A stretch of DNA of 64,000 nucleotides from Dokdonella_A soli (GCF_039523175.1 NZ_BAAAEU010000004.1:248001-312000), one strand, 5' to 3'; counted from the first letter of the stretch, positions 1-8,535 are shown. Notes: generated from the sequence alone by a model not told the origin. Made by a program: numbers and translations.

Positions 1-478
1 ATACGGAGACGATGGCGCCGTCGCCGCCTGCCGCGGCGAGCGCCTGGCAGTCGTCGATCCAGTCACCTGCGCAATCCGTTTTCGCGTCGGCCCCAGCAGC
101 GGGCAGATGGCGCGCGAGGGCCCCACGCAAAGCATCGATGCCGAGCGGCTTGACCAACACCTCGGCGAACCCGGCATTCCGCAGCGCTGCATGTGCGCTC
201 GGATCGTTGTCCGCGGTCGTCGCCAACGCGACGACGTGCTGCGACGGGCCGGGCAGGGCGCGGATACGCGCCAGCGCCTGTGTGCCATCGAGATTCGGCA
301 TGCGTGCGTCCAAAAGCAACAGATCGAACGCAGCAGACTTCGCGCGATCGAGCGCCAATGCGCCGTCCGACGCTTCGACGCAGTGGACGCCTGACGCATG
401 CAGCGCCTCGACGAAGAACCGCAACGTGAGTGGATTGTCGTCGGCGACGAGGATGTGCGGTATGGCCAAGGCGAGCAT
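1..478 (-). CDS. Response regulator receiver protein, 3' end outside window
   Basis: The first 159 residues form a CheY-type receiver domain. The acidic pair D13-D14, the phospho-acceptor D57 (in LLLLDARMPNLDG), T87 and K110 (in VKPLG) are all present, so phosphotransfer should be possible. After about residue 120 the sequence becomes a linker (DWIDDCQALAAAGGDG) and no output domain is visible before the window ends. An HPt, effector or kinase part may follow, or it may be a stand-alone receiver. The start is the ATG whose complement lies at 476-478; it has no strong ribosome binding site, and the frame stays open a little further upstream. It is divergent from the ydbH-like gene, with only about 30 bases between the starts. 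Confidence 0.75.
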   Translation of the reverse strand, partial: MLALAIPHILVADDNPLTLRFFVEALHASGVHCVEASDGALALDRAKSAAFDLLLLDARMPNLDGTQALARIRALPGPSQHVVALATTADNDPSAHAALRNAGFAEVLVKPLGIDALRGALARHLPAAGADAKTDCAGDWIDDCQALAAAGGDGAIVSV

Positions 479-510
479 CCGGGTGGCGATGGCTGGCAGA
501 ATGGTCGGCG

Positions 511-3315
511 ATGCGAAACTCGTCAATGCCGAAATCGTGGATGCTCGTCGCGGCAGGCGTTCTTGCACTCCATGGCGTCGCGGCGCAAGCGCGTACGCTG
601 ATGCTGACCGCCGAGCGGCTGAGCTCGCCGCAAGCGCACGCGAGGTCGCTGCACGTCGCGATCGACGAGCGCGCGGATACCGCGTCGCTGCGGCTCGGCG
701 CCGACCGCATCGACATTCCGCTGCTCGCGCTTGCTGGCCGGCTCGATTGGGGCTGCCCGCTGCGGCGCGACGACGACGGCGCGCTGACCTGTTCGGGTCC
801 GGTCGCTTTCGCAGCCGACGGTTCCGCTGCACAAGCTGCGGACTTCGCGGTGCGTGTCGCCAGCGACCGCATTGAGTTGGCGCTTGCGCGCGATGGCAGC
901 CGCGTCGCGCTGACGATTCCGCTGGCCGCGGGTGAGCCCAAAGCCTCGTTGCAAGAAGTCCCGGCAGCGTGGCTGAAGGCACCGCTTGCGCAAGCCTGGC
1001 ATGGCGGGGAGCTGCGCGACGGCATCTTCGATGCGGAAATGAGCGCGCACGCCAACGGCAGGATCGAGGCGACATACCGCGCCACGCAGTTGGCCTTCAA
1101 CACGCTCGATGGCACGGTATCCGGCGATGGCGTGGCCGTTGCGGGGCGCGTCGAGTGGACGGATGACGAGTTCTGGCAACTGTTGGTTGATGCGAATTTC
1201 GGCGGCGGCGCGCTGCATATCGGTGCGTTGCATGTCGCACTGCCGAACACGCCGGTCGCCTTGAATCTCGATATGGGCGCCGGCGACGACAACCGCTGGC
1301 ATGTCGAGCGTTTCGCCTGGCGCGACCCTGAGGCGCTGATGCTGGAAGCCAGCGGCGAGATCGAGCCGTCCGCACTCGCGCCATTGCGCAAGCTGGCCCT
1401 CCGCGTCGAGCGGGCGCATTTTCCATTGGCGAACGAGCGCTACGCGAAAACGCTGCTCGCAGCGCAAGGACTCGGCAAGCTCATGCTGACGGGCGATCTT
1501 GTCGGCGAGTTCGTCTTCGATGGCAACGCGCCGCAGCAGGTGGCGCTGTCGACGGACGCGCTCGATATCGACGATGGGGCGGGGCACGCGGTTCGCGGCA
1601 TTCGCGGAGGTTTCGATTGGTCGCTTGCAGGCGAGCGGCCAGCAACGACATTGGCCTGGAGATCGGCGCGAATCGGGGATCTGGCAGTTCCTGCCTCGAC
1701 CTCCCGATGGCAGTCGAGAAACGGTTCCTTGCTTTTGCTGGGTGCACTCGAGACCAGGCTGTTTGGCGGCAAGCTCAAACTGCAAGACCTCATGCTGCAT
1801 CCCGCATCGGGCGAGGGCGAGCGTGTCAGCACCGCGTTCGCGCTGAACGGCGTCGGTTACGACAGCAAGGACGGCTCATTGGCCGCCGCGCACCTAGCCG
1901 CGGAAGGCCGCCTGCGGATCGACGGCAACGCCGACGCGCCACGTGTGCAGATCGACGCCGAATTCCACGGCGGCGAAGCGCTGGCCGGTCCGGTCTACGT
2001 GAAGCTGCCCGACACGCCGGTCAAGGCCACTCTGGATGCAACCCGGGACAACGCACGCTGGCGAATTGATGCGTTCGACTGGAATGATCCCGGCACGCTC
2101 GATCTGCACATGAACGGAGAGATTTCCCCAGCGCAAACCCAGCCGATCAAGGCGCTCGTGCTCGATGTACGCAACGCGACGCTCGGTCCCGCGTTGGATC
2201 GCTACGCGCGCAGCTGGCTCGCCTCCAAGGGCTACGGGGAACTCACCGCCGGTGGGGCGCTGTCGGGTTCGCTGCAATTCGACGCCGGCGGCGTGCAGCG
2301 ATTTGCCTTCAACGCTGACCGGATGAATCTGCGTGATGGCGCCGGTCGTTTCGCATTCGCCGGTGTCGATGGTGGTGTCGACTGGGATTTCCGTGCCGAC
2401 AGGCCGCCGACCACGCTCGGCTGGTCTTCGATCGAGCTGTTCAAGATTCCGCTCGGTGCAACCAGTGCGAAGCTGGAGTCGCGGCAGACTGCGATCACGC
2501 TGGCGCAGCCGCTCGCGATCGACGTGCTCGGCGGCCAGGTGCGCCTCGAAAAGCTCAGCCTGCAGCCACGTTCACCACGTGGCGAGCGTTATGCCGGGTC
2601 GTTCGCGATCGCCGGCATCGAGATGGCACAGCTCTCCGCGGCGCTCGGCTGGCCGCGCTTCGGCGGCAATCTTTCCGGTGGCATCCCGGAAATCGAGTTC
2701 GCCGGCGATACGATCGAGCTTCACGGCGGTCTCGATCTCTATGTGTTCGACGGTCACCTCGGGGTCAGTGGACTCACGCTGGAACGCCCGTTCGGCATCG
2801 CGCCCTCAATGGGTGCCGACATTCATTTCGAGAATCTCGACCTCGACCAGGTCACCAGCGCATTCTCGTTCGGCGGCATGAGCGGCCGGCTCGCCGGCAC
2901 GATCGGGAAGTTGCGCCTGGTCGACTGGAGTCCGGTCGCGTTCGACGCGTGGCTGCGCACGAGCGGCGGCGGGCGCATGAGCTACAAGGCGGTCGACGAC
3001 ATCACCTCGATCGGTGGAGGCGGCGGCTTGTCGGCGAGCCTGCAGACGATGGCGCTCAAGATCTTCGATACGTTCGGCTATCGTCGGCTCGGCATTCGTT
3101 GCCGCCTGCGTGACGAGGTGTGCACGATGGGCGGTATCGACCCGATTCCCGCCGATGCCGGCGCGACCGGTTCAGCCAACGACGGCTACACTATCGTCGA
3201 AGGCTCGGGCTTGCCACGGATCATGATCGTTGGCCACCGTCGCCGTGTCGATTGGCCGACCTTGGTACGCCGCCTGCAGGAAGCGACGCACGGTCAGGCG
3301 CCGATCGTTAATTGA
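511..3315 (+). CDS. ydbH: YdbH-family envelope protein (AsmA-like, intermembrane phospholipid transport)
   Basis: This 934-residue protein has an N-terminal signal peptide (MLVAAGVLALHGVAAQA) and a long body of repeated beta-rich segments. Two internal repeats share the pattern 'P(D/N)TPV...W.ID.F.W.DP..L.L...GEI.P', near residues 240-310 and 500-560. The C-terminus carries the YdbH hallmark RRLGIRCRLRDEVCTMGG. YdbH is known in E. coli as an AsmA-like bridge for phospholipid transport between inner and outer membranes, working with the lipoprotein YnbE and with YdbL. I use the ATG at 511, which puts the signal peptide at the N-terminus; an in-frame ATG at 526 is also possible. A YdbL-like gene follows, as in E. 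coli, but a separate ynbE is absent. Confidence 0.8.
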   Translation: MRNSSMPKSWMLVAAGVLALHGVAAQARTLMLTAERLSSPQAHARSLHVAIDERADTASLRLGADRIDIPLLALAGRLDWGCPLRRDDDGALTCSGPVAFAADGSAAQAADFAVRVASDRIELALARDGSRVALTIPLAAGEPKASLQEVPAAWLKAPLAQAWHGGELRDGIFDAEMSAHANGRIEATYRATQLAFNTLDGTVSGDGVAVAGRVEWTDDEFWQLLVDANFGGGALHIGALHVALPNTPVALNLDMGAGDDNRWHVERFAWRDPEALMLEASGEIEPSALAPLRKLALRVERAHFPLANERYAKTLLAAQGLGKLMLTGDLVGEFVFDGNAPQQVALSTDALDIDDGAGHAVRGIRGGFDWSLAGERPATTLAWRSARIGDLAVPASTSRWQSRNGSLLLLGALETRLFGGKLKLQDLMLHPASGEGERVSTAFALNGVGYDSKDGSLAAAHLAAEGRLRIDGNADAPRVQIDAEFHGGEALAGPVYVKLPDTPVKATLDATRDNARWRIDAFDWNDPGTLDLHMNGEISPAQTQPIKALVLDVRNATLGPALDRYARSWLASKGYGELTAGGALSGSLQFDAGGVQRFAFNADRMNLRDGAGRFAFAGVDGGVDWDFRADRPPTTLGWSSIELFKIPLGATSAKLESRQTAITLAQPLAIDVLGGQVRLEKLSLQPRSPRGERYAGSFAIAGIEMAQLSAALGWPRFGGNLSGGIPEIEFAGDTIELHGGLDLYVFDGHLGVSGLTLERPFGIAPSMGADIHFENLDLDQVTSAFSFGGMSGRLAGTIGKLRLVDWSPVAFDAWLRTSGGGRMSYKAVDDITSIGGGGGLSASLQTMALKIFDTFGYRRLGIRCRLRDEVCTMGGIDPIPADAGATGSANDGYTIVEGSGLPRIMIVGHRRRVDWPTLVRRLQEATHGQAPIVN

Positions 3316-3316
3316 A

Positions 3317-3369
3317 GAGTGCGGCCATGAATGGCCGCTGTTTGATCCTCGTGTTCAGGACGAACGCAC
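3317..3369. repeat. Palindromic intergenic repeat, family A, copy 1
   Basis: This is a roughly 53-base element just after the ydbH stop. Read on the minus strand it goes GTGCGTTCGTCCTGA, then a short variable part, GATCAA, and the hairpin AGCGGCCATTCATGGCCGC. The same element recurs at 3381-3433, 5530-5589 and 35507-35566. Confidence 0.75.
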
Positions 3370-3380
3370 AAACGACGGAA

Positions 3381-3433
3381 AGTGCGGCCACGGACGGCCG
3401 CTTCTTGATCCTTGCGTTCAAGGATGAACGCAG
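3381..3433. repeat. Palindromic intergenic repeat, family A, copy 2
   Basis: A second copy in the same orientation as copy 1, eleven bases further on. It keeps the GCGGCC-GGCCGC hairpin and the TGCGTTCATCCTTGAACGCA arm, which is itself an imperfect palindrome. It ends 17 bases before the ydbL start, so it lies in the leader between ydbH and ydbL and could affect message stability or relative expression. Confidence 0.75.
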
Positions 3434-3450
3434 AACCTACGGAGAAACGC

Positions 3451-4047
3451 ATGCGCAAGTTCGTCGTCTGGGCCGCACTCGCCACCACGCTCGCGCTGCC
3501 GACCGCCTGCGTCACGATCAATGTCTATTTTCCCGAAGCGGCGGCGGAGAAGGCGGCCGAACAGTTCGTGGACAAGGTGATCGGCGAGAAGGCGAAGGAG
3601 CATTCGCCAACGCCGGCCGAGCAACCGCCGCCGGGCAAGTCGCCGGGCGCGATGCTGCTGGACTTCGTGATCCCCAGCGCCTACGCGCAGCAGGCGAACG
3701 TCAATATCCAGACGCCGCAGATCCAGGCGATCCAGACCCGCATGCAGCAGCGGTTTTCCTCGTCGCTGTCGAAATACTGTGAGAGCGGAGCGGTCGGTTT
3801 CACGAACGACGGCCTGGTCGCTGTGCGCGACGCATCCAGCATTCCGCTGGCCGAACGCGCCGTCGTGAACACGGCGGTCGCCGACGAGAACCGTGATCGC
3901 CAGGCCGTCTACCGCGAGATCGCGCTGGCCAACGGCCACGCCGAGTGGGAAGCGCAGATTCGCAGCACGTTCGCAAAGCAGTGGATCCAGCAGGCGCATG
4001 CGGGCTGGTACTATCAGGACCCCAGCGGCACCTGGAAGCAAAAGTGA
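3451..4047 (+). CDS. ydbL: YdbL-type DUF1318 protein with lipoprotein-like N-terminus
   Basis: The 198-residue protein begins at the ATG at 3451, preceded by GGAGAAACGC, a good ribosome binding site. The N-terminus is a signal peptide ending LPTAC, which resembles a lipobox although Pro at -3 is unusual. CVTINVYFPEAAAEKAAEQ follows, then a Pro-rich linker. The C-terminal 80 residues (GLVAVRDAS to DPSGTW) match the DUF1318 domain of YdbL. E. coli YdbL is a soluble periplasmic protein of about 108 residues, so the lipid-anchor-like N-terminus is an extra. It may do the job of the missing lipoprotein YnbE; that is inference. It probably forms an operon with ydbH. Confidence 0.75.
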   Translation: MRKFVVWAALATTLALPTACVTINVYFPEAAAEKAAEQFVDKVIGEKAKEHSPTPAEQPPPGKSPGAMLLDFVIPSAYAQQANVNIQTPQIQAIQTRMQQRFSSSLSKYCESGAVGFTNDGLVAVRDASSIPLAERAVVNTAVADENRDRQAVYREIALANGHAEWEAQIRSTFAKQWIQQAHAGWYYQDPSGTWKQK

Positions 4048-4059
4048 CCGCAGGATGCG

Positions 4060-4103
4060 GTCATCCCGTGCAGGCCATGGATGGCCGACGACACGGGATC
4101 CAG
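4060..4103. repeat. Palindromic repeat, family B, copy 1
   Basis: This 44-base element has outer arms ATCCCGTG and CACGGGAT around an inner hairpin GGCCATGGATGGCC. An almost identical copy lies 12 bases downstream. Both sit between ydbL and rlmD. Confidence 0.8.
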
Positions 4104-4115
4104 TGACTGGACATC

Positions 4116-4159
4116 GTCATCCCGTGCAGGCCATGGATGGCCGATGACACGGGATCCAG
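4116..4159. repeat. Palindromic repeat, family B, copy 2
   Basis: A direct repeat of the 44-base element at 4060-4103, differing by about one base (GACGACAC versus GATGACAC). Tandem pairs of such hairpins are typical of REP-type elements. Confidence 0.8.
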
Positions 4160-4191
4160 CTCCTGCCTTCGAACGAGCAGATTTCCCATTC

Positions 4192-4223
4192 CGCCCACCT
4201 GCTCCGGTGGGCGCTTTATTTTT
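4192..4223 (+). terminator. Rho-independent terminator after ydbH-ydbL
   Basis: GCCCACC and GGTGGGC form a seven-pair stem around a short loop, followed by GCTTTATTTTT. It ends six bases before the rlmD start, so it should end ydbHL transcription; rlmD would then need its own start point or read-through. Confidence 0.75.
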
Positions 4224-4229
4224 CATCTC

Positions 4230-5525
4230 ATGCAAACGAACGAAGTCGACATTACCGACCTTTCCCATGACGGCCGCGGCGTCGCCCGCATCGACGGCAA
4301 GACCGTGTTCGTCGCCGGCGCGCTTCCGGGCGAGCGCGTGCGGATCAAGCTCACCAAGCGCAGCCGTCATTTCGATGAGGCAAAGGTCGAAGAGCTGCTG
4401 ACTCGTTCGCCGGATCGCATCGAGCCGCGCTGCGTGCATTTCGGCACCTGCAGCGGCTGCTCGTTGCAGCACTTGCCGCCGGCCGCGCAGATCGCGGCCA
4501 AGCAGCGCGTGCTCGCCGAGAACTTCGAGCGCATCGGCAAGGTCGCTCCGGAGCGCTGGCTCGATCCGCTGACCGATGAGCCCTGGGGTTATCGGCGCAA
4601 GGGTCGGCTTTCGGTCAAGTGGGTTGCGAAGAAGGACAAGGCGCTGGTCGGCTTCCGCGAGGACAACCCGCGCTTCGTCGCGGATCTCTCGATCTGCCAC
4701 ACCTTGCTGCCGGAAGTCGGCGAGCGGCTCACCGCGCTTGGCGAGCTGGTCGGTTCGCTCGAGGCCAAGCGTGAGATCGCGCAGATCGAGATCGCGGCTG
4801 GTGACGAGACGGTCGCGCTGACATTCCGCAATCTGCAGCCGCTGTCGCAGTCGGACCGCGATGCGCTGGTTGTGTTCGGCCAGACCCACAGTCTGGCGAT
4901 CCTGCTGCAGCCGGGCGGCCCGGACAGCGTGACGCCGTTGTGGCCGGACGAGGTGCCGCTGTCGTTTCGCATCCCGGACTACGACATCGACATTGCGTTC
5001 CGTCCCCTCGACTTCATCCAGGTCAACGCCGGCATGAACCGGCGCATGATCGCGCGTGCGCTCGAACTGCTCGATCCGCAGCCGACCGAAACCGTGCTCG
5101 ACCTGTTCTGCGGACTCGGCAACTTCACGCTGCCGATGGCACGTCGCGCCGGAGCAGTGGTCGGCGTCGAAGGCGAAGCGGCGCTGGTCGCGCGCTCGCG
5201 CGAGAACGCCGCGCGCAATCGCATCGGCAACGTGGAGTTCTTCGCGGCCGACCTCGCCGCGGACACGCACGACACGCCGTGGGCGCGCCGGCGTTTCGAC
5301 AAGCTGCTGCTCGACCCGCCGCGTTCCGGTGCAGCCGCGGTGCTGGAATACCTGCCACGCAAGGAAACGGCACGCGTCGTCTACGTGTCCTGCCACCCCG
5401 GGTCGCTTGCCCGCGACGCCGGCATCCTGGTCGAGCGGCACGGTTTCCGCCTGACCGCGGCTGGCGTAATGGACATGTTCCCGCATACTGCGCATGTCGA
5501 ATCGATCGCGCTTTTCGAGAGGTGA
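4230..5525 (+). CDS. rlmD: 23S rRNA (uracil-1939-C5)-methyltransferase RlmD
   Basis: The 431-residue protein has the full RlmD layout: a short TRAM-like N-terminal domain (DITDLSHDGRGVARIDGK), an iron-sulfur cysteine cluster C68-x5-C74-x2-C77 with a further Cys in LSICHTLLPE, the SAM-binding motif VLDLFCGLGNF near residues 289-299, DPPRSGA, and the catalytic C388 in VYVSCHPGSLARD. RlmD adds a 5-methyl group to U1939 of 23S rRNA using SAM. The ATG at 4230 gives the normal family start (MQTNEVDITDLSHDG); the frame is open upstream only through the repeat and terminator region. Confidence 0.95.
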   Translation: MQTNEVDITDLSHDGRGVARIDGKTVFVAGALPGERVRIKLTKRSRHFDEAKVEELLTRSPDRIEPRCVHFGTCSGCSLQHLPPAAQIAAKQRVLAENFERIGKVAPERWLDPLTDEPWGYRRKGRLSVKWVAKKDKALVGFREDNPRFVADLSICHTLLPEVGERLTALGELVGSLEAKREIAQIEIAAGDETVALTFRNLQPLSQSDRDALVVFGQTHSLAILLQPGGPDSVTPLWPDEVPLSFRIPDYDIDIAFRPLDFIQVNAGMNRRMIARALELLDPQPTETVLDLFCGLGNFTLPMARRAGAVVGVEGEAALVARSRENAARNRIGNVEFFAADLAADTHDTPWARRRFDKLLLDPPRSGAAAVLEYLPRKETARVVYVSCHPGSLARDAGILVERHGFRLTAAGVMDMFPHTAHVESIALFER

Positions 5526-5529
5526 TGTT

Positions 5530-5589
5530 TGTGCGTTCGTTCCTGAGCGCGAGAATCAAGAAGCGGCCGTCCATGGCCGCGCTGCTCAC
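5530..5589. repeat. Palindromic intergenic repeat, family A, copy 3
   Basis: This copy reads in the plus direction: GTGCGTTCGTTCCTGAGCG, GAATCAAGAA, then the hairpin GCGGCCGTCCATGGCCGC. It fills almost the whole gap between rlmD and the CYTH gene, ending eight bases before the next start codon. Confidence 0.8.
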
Positions 5590-5597
5590 CAAAAGCC

Positions 5598-6101
5598 ATG
5601 CCCATTGAGATCGAGCGCAAATTCCTCATCACCGGCGATGCATGGCGTGCGGATGTCGCGCGCAGCGAAACCATGCTGCAGGGCTACCTGGCCGGACCGC
5701 CCGCCGCACGCTGTTCGGTGCGCGTGCGCGTGGCTGGAGAAAGCGCCTTCCTCAACATCAAGGCGGCGGCGCCGGGCGTCGTGCGCGACGAATTCGAATA
5801 CGCGATTCCGCTGGCCGACGCCCGAGCCATGCTGGCGAAGTTGGCCGGCGATGTCGTCGAAAAGCGGCGCCACCATGTAGAGTTCGACAGTCACGTTTTC
5901 GAGATTGACGAATTCAGTGGCAGCAATGCCGGATTGATCGTCGCCGAACTCGAGTTGGACACGGTCGAAGCCGCATTTCCGCGACCGGCATGGCTGGGGC
6001 GTGAGGTCAGCAACCTGTCGCGCTATTACAATCTGAACCTCGCGATGCATCCGTATTCGCAATGGAGCGTCGCGGAACGCAACGCGGATGACGCCCCCTG
6101 A
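5598..6101 (+). CDS. CYTH-domain protein (triphosphatase / class IV cyclase-like)
   Basis: This 167-residue protein starts with the signature E-x-E-x-K (EIERKFLI) of the CYTH superfamily. It keeps the charged strands of the triphosphate tunnel (RCSVRVRV, FLNIKAA, VRDEFEYAIP, KRRHHVEF, FEIDEFSG, IVAELELD), and a complete tunnel fold is expected. Bacterial relatives are inorganic triphosphatases or class IV adenylate cyclases; the sequence alone does not decide which, although triphosphatase is the commoner activity for short forms. The start lies just after a family A repeat. nagZ begins 15 bases downstream, so the two are probably co-transcribed. Confidence 0.85.
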   Translation: MPIEIERKFLITGDAWRADVARSETMLQGYLAGPPAARCSVRVRVAGESAFLNIKAAAPGVVRDEFEYAIPLADARAMLAKLAGDVVEKRRHHVEFDSHVFEIDEFSGSNAGLIVAELELDTVEAAFPRPAWLGREVSNLSRYYNLNLAMHPYSQWSVAERNADDAP

Positions 6102-6116
6102 CACACTCATGACGAC

Positions 6117-7142
6117 ATGCTGATCATCGGCCTTCCCGGCAAGACCCTGAGCGACGCGGATCGCGCGCGCCTCGCCGTCCCGCAGGTCAGTGGGGTGATC
6201 CTGTTCACGCGCAACTTCGGAAGCCGCGATCAGGTCACCGCGCTGATCGACGACATCCGCCTCGCACGGCGGGACCCGTTCCTGGTCTGCGTCGACCAGG
6301 AAGGTGGCCCGGTGCAGCGTTTCCGCGACGGCTTCACGCGCCTGCCCGCGCTGGTGCAGATCGGCGAACTGTATGCGCGCGATCCGCGCGCCGCGATCGC
6401 GCATGCCGAGGAACACGCCTGGGTGATGGCGAGCGAAATGCGCGCGATCGGCATCGACCTGAGCTTTGCGCCGGTCGTCGATCTGGCACGCGGCAATCGA
6501 GCGATCGGCACACGCGCGTTCGATGCCGATCCGCAGGTTGCTTCCGAACTTGCGCAAGCCTATCTGCGGGGCATGCGCCTCGCCGGCATGGCGGCGACAC
6601 TCAAGCATTTTCCCGGACATGGTTCGGTCGCCGAGGACACGCATTTCGATGCGGCGATCGATCCGCGTCCGCTCGACGAACTGCGCGCGACCGACCTCTT
6701 GCCGTTCGCAGATGCGATCGCGGCCGGCGCCGAAGCGGTGATGATGGCCCATGTGACCTATCCAGCGATCGACTCCCGGCCGGCCGGTTGCTCGCGGATC
6801 TGGGTCGAGGACGTGCTGCGCGGCGAGTTCGGCTTCCGCGGCGCCGTGATCGGCGACGACATCGGCATGGCTGCTGCGGAAGCACTCGGTGGCATTCCCG
6901 CGCGCATCGAGGCCCATCTGCTTGCGGGCTGCGATCTGCTGCTCGCCTGCGGCCCGGCGATCGTCGATGAGGCGATCGCGGCAAGCGCGCACGCGACACC
7001 CTGCGATCCGGATCTGCTCGCCACCCTGCAGGGCGAGGTCGCGCAAACCTGGGACGCGCTGACCAGCAACCCGCAACGCGACGAATTCATCGCGCGGCTC
7101 GCCACGCTCGATGCCGCGCAGGACACCCAAGGCCGACCATGA
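6117..7142 (+). CDS. nagZ: Beta-N-acetylhexosaminidase NagZ
   Basis: A 341-residue glycoside hydrolase family 3 enzyme of normal NagZ length. CVDQEGGPVQRF and KHFPGHGSVAEDTH, the latter with the catalytic His of the NagZ loop, are both present, and there is no signal peptide, so it acts in the cytoplasm. NagZ removes N-acetylglucosamine from anhydromuropeptides during cell-wall recycling. The gene overlaps hpt by four bases (ATGA at 7139-7142), which implies translational coupling with the purine salvage genes that follow. Confidence 0.95.
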   Translation: MLIIGLPGKTLSDADRARLAVPQVSGVILFTRNFGSRDQVTALIDDIRLARRDPFLVCVDQEGGPVQRFRDGFTRLPALVQIGELYARDPRAAIAHAEEHAWVMASEMRAIGIDLSFAPVVDLARGNRAIGTRAFDADPQVASELAQAYLRGMRLAGMAATLKHFPGHGSVAEDTHFDAAIDPRPLDELRATDLLPFADAIAAGAEAVMMAHVTYPAIDSRPAGCSRIWVEDVLRGEFGFRGAVIGDDIGMAAAEALGGIPARIEAHLLAGCDLLLACGPAIVDEAIAASAHATPCDPDLLATLQGEVAQTWDALTSNPQRDEFIARLATLDAAQDTQGRP

Positions 7143-7684
7143 CTACAACCACGTTATCTCGCGCGCTGACCCATGCCGACCGCATCCACGATCAGGCCGT
7201 GCTGGTCGAGGCGATCACGCGCCTCGGCGGTGAGATTGACCGCGCACTCGATGGCCACCCGGCTGTCTATCTCACCGTGATGCAGGGTGCGCTGATCTTC
7301 GCCGGTCAGCTTGCCACCGCGATCTCGGCGCCGCTCACGTTCGACTATGTGCACGCGACGCGCTACCGCGGCGCGACGCGCGGCGGTGAACTGCTCTGGA
7401 TCAAGCAGCCGGCGACGTCGCTGGCCGGCACGACCGTGCTCCTTGTCGACGACATCCTCGACGAGGGCCACACGCTGAAGGCGATCCGCGATTTCTGCCT
7501 GGAGCAAGGCGCCACACGCGTGCTGCTGGCAGTGCTCTGCGAGAAGCGTCACGGCCGTTGCGCGGAGGGCCTCAAAGCAGACTTCGTCGGTGTCGAAGTA
7601 CCCGACCGCTATGTGTTCGGCTACGGCATGGACTATCACGAACTGGGACGCAATCTTCCGGCGATCTACGCGGTGGACGCATGA
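7139..7684 (+). CDS. hpt: Hypoxanthine-guanine phosphoribosyltransferase
   Basis: A 181-residue type I phosphoribosyltransferase. The PRPP-binding loop is VLLVDDILDEGHTL, and the FDYVHATRYRG segment and the VEVPDRYVFGYGMDY tail are typical of HGPRT. It converts hypoxanthine or guanine and PRPP to IMP or GMP. It overlaps nagZ upstream and the thioinosine phosphorylase gene downstream by four bases each, so the three form a tight operon. The partner downstream releases hypoxanthine, which this enzyme can use. Confidence 0.93.
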   Translation: MTTTTLSRALTHADRIHDQAVLVEAITRLGGEIDRALDGHPAVYLTVMQGALIFAGQLATAISAPLTFDYVHATRYRGATRGGELLWIKQPATSLAGTTVLLVDDILDEGHTLKAIRDFCLEQGATRVLLAVLCEKRHGRCAEGLKADFVGVEVPDRYVFGYGMDYHELGRNLPAIYAVDA

Positions 7685-8430
7685 CTCGACATATCGAACT
7701 GGCCTTGATCGGCGGCACCGGCCTCTACCAATTCCCAGGCCTCGACAAGATCGAGCGTCATGCGGTCGACACGCCGTACGGGCCGCCCTCCGACAGTGTT
7801 GTCCTCGGCCAAGTCGGCAAGCACCGCATCGCGTTTCTCGCGCGCCACGGCGAGTCGCACACGATCCCGCCGCATCGAGTGAACTACCGTGCAAACGTGT
7901 GGGCGCTGCATCATCTTGGCGCGCGACGCGTGCTCGGCGTCAACGCGGTCGGCGGCATACGCGGCGACGTGGGGCCGCGCGTACTGGCCGTTCCGGACCA
8001 GATCATCGATTACACGCATGACCGCCTGACCAGTTATTGCGACGTGGCGGGCGCGGAAGTGCGCCATATCGATTTCAGCGAACCGTACTCCGCCGGGTTG
8101 CGCAAGGACCTGCTCGCGGCGGCGTCGCAGGCCGGCGTCGCCGTTGTCGATGGCGGGTGCTACGGCGCCACCCAGGGACCGCGTCTGGAAACCTGCGCCG
8201 AGATCGTGCGCCTGCGTCGAGACGGTTGCGACCTGGTCGGCATGACCGGCATGCCGGAGGCAGCGCTCGCGCGCGAACTCGGACTCGACTATGCCTGTCT
8301 GGCGCTGGTCGCGAACTGGGCGGCCGGCTGCGGCGGCGAGACCGAGATCAGCCTGCCGGAGATCTTCGCGAATCTCGCGGCGATGACGACGCAGGTGCCG
8401 CGTCTGATCAGCGCGTTGCTCGCAACCTGA
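7681..8430 (+). CDS. S-methyl-5'-thioinosine phosphorylase
   Basis: A 249-residue purine nucleoside phosphorylase of the MTAP/MTIP type: IGGTGLYQFPGL at the N-terminus, FLARHGESHTIPPHRVNYRAN for phosphate and ribose binding, and MTGMPEAALARELGLDYACLALVANWAAGC. The order nagZ-hpt-this gene and the MTAP-like sequence point to S-methyl-5'-thioinosine phosphorylase, which gives hypoxanthine and methylthioribose-1-phosphate, rather than to a general MTA phosphorylase. Substrate choice rests on family knowledge. The ATG at 7681 overlaps the hpt stop. Confidence 0.85.
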   Translation: MTRHIELALIGGTGLYQFPGLDKIERHAVDTPYGPPSDSVVLGQVGKHRIAFLARHGESHTIPPHRVNYRANVWALHHLGARRVLGVNAVGGIRGDVGPRVLAVPDQIIDYTHDRLTSYCDVAGAEVRHIDFSEPYSAGLRKDLLAAASQAGVAVVDGGCYGATQGPRLETCAEIVRLRRDGCDLVGMTGMPEAALARELGLDYACLALVANWAAGCGGETEISLPEIFANLAAMTTQVPRLISALLAT

Positions 8431-8504
8431 GCACTGCGGCACCTCTTCTGGCTGCGACCTTGTGCCGCCCGTCGGCATGACCTCCAGGTGTTGCGCACTG
8501 CGAC

Positions 8505-8535
8505 TTGATTTGTTCCGTTAAGCAATTGTTATACT
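8505..8535 (+). promoter_or_regulatory. Sigma70-type promoter of the cold-shock gene
   Basis: TTGATT at 8505-8510 and TATACT at 8530-8535 are 19 bases apart, and the -10 is extended (TGTTATACT). The predicted start near 8542 leaves a leader of about 64 bases before the cold-shock ATG. Confidence 0.65.
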
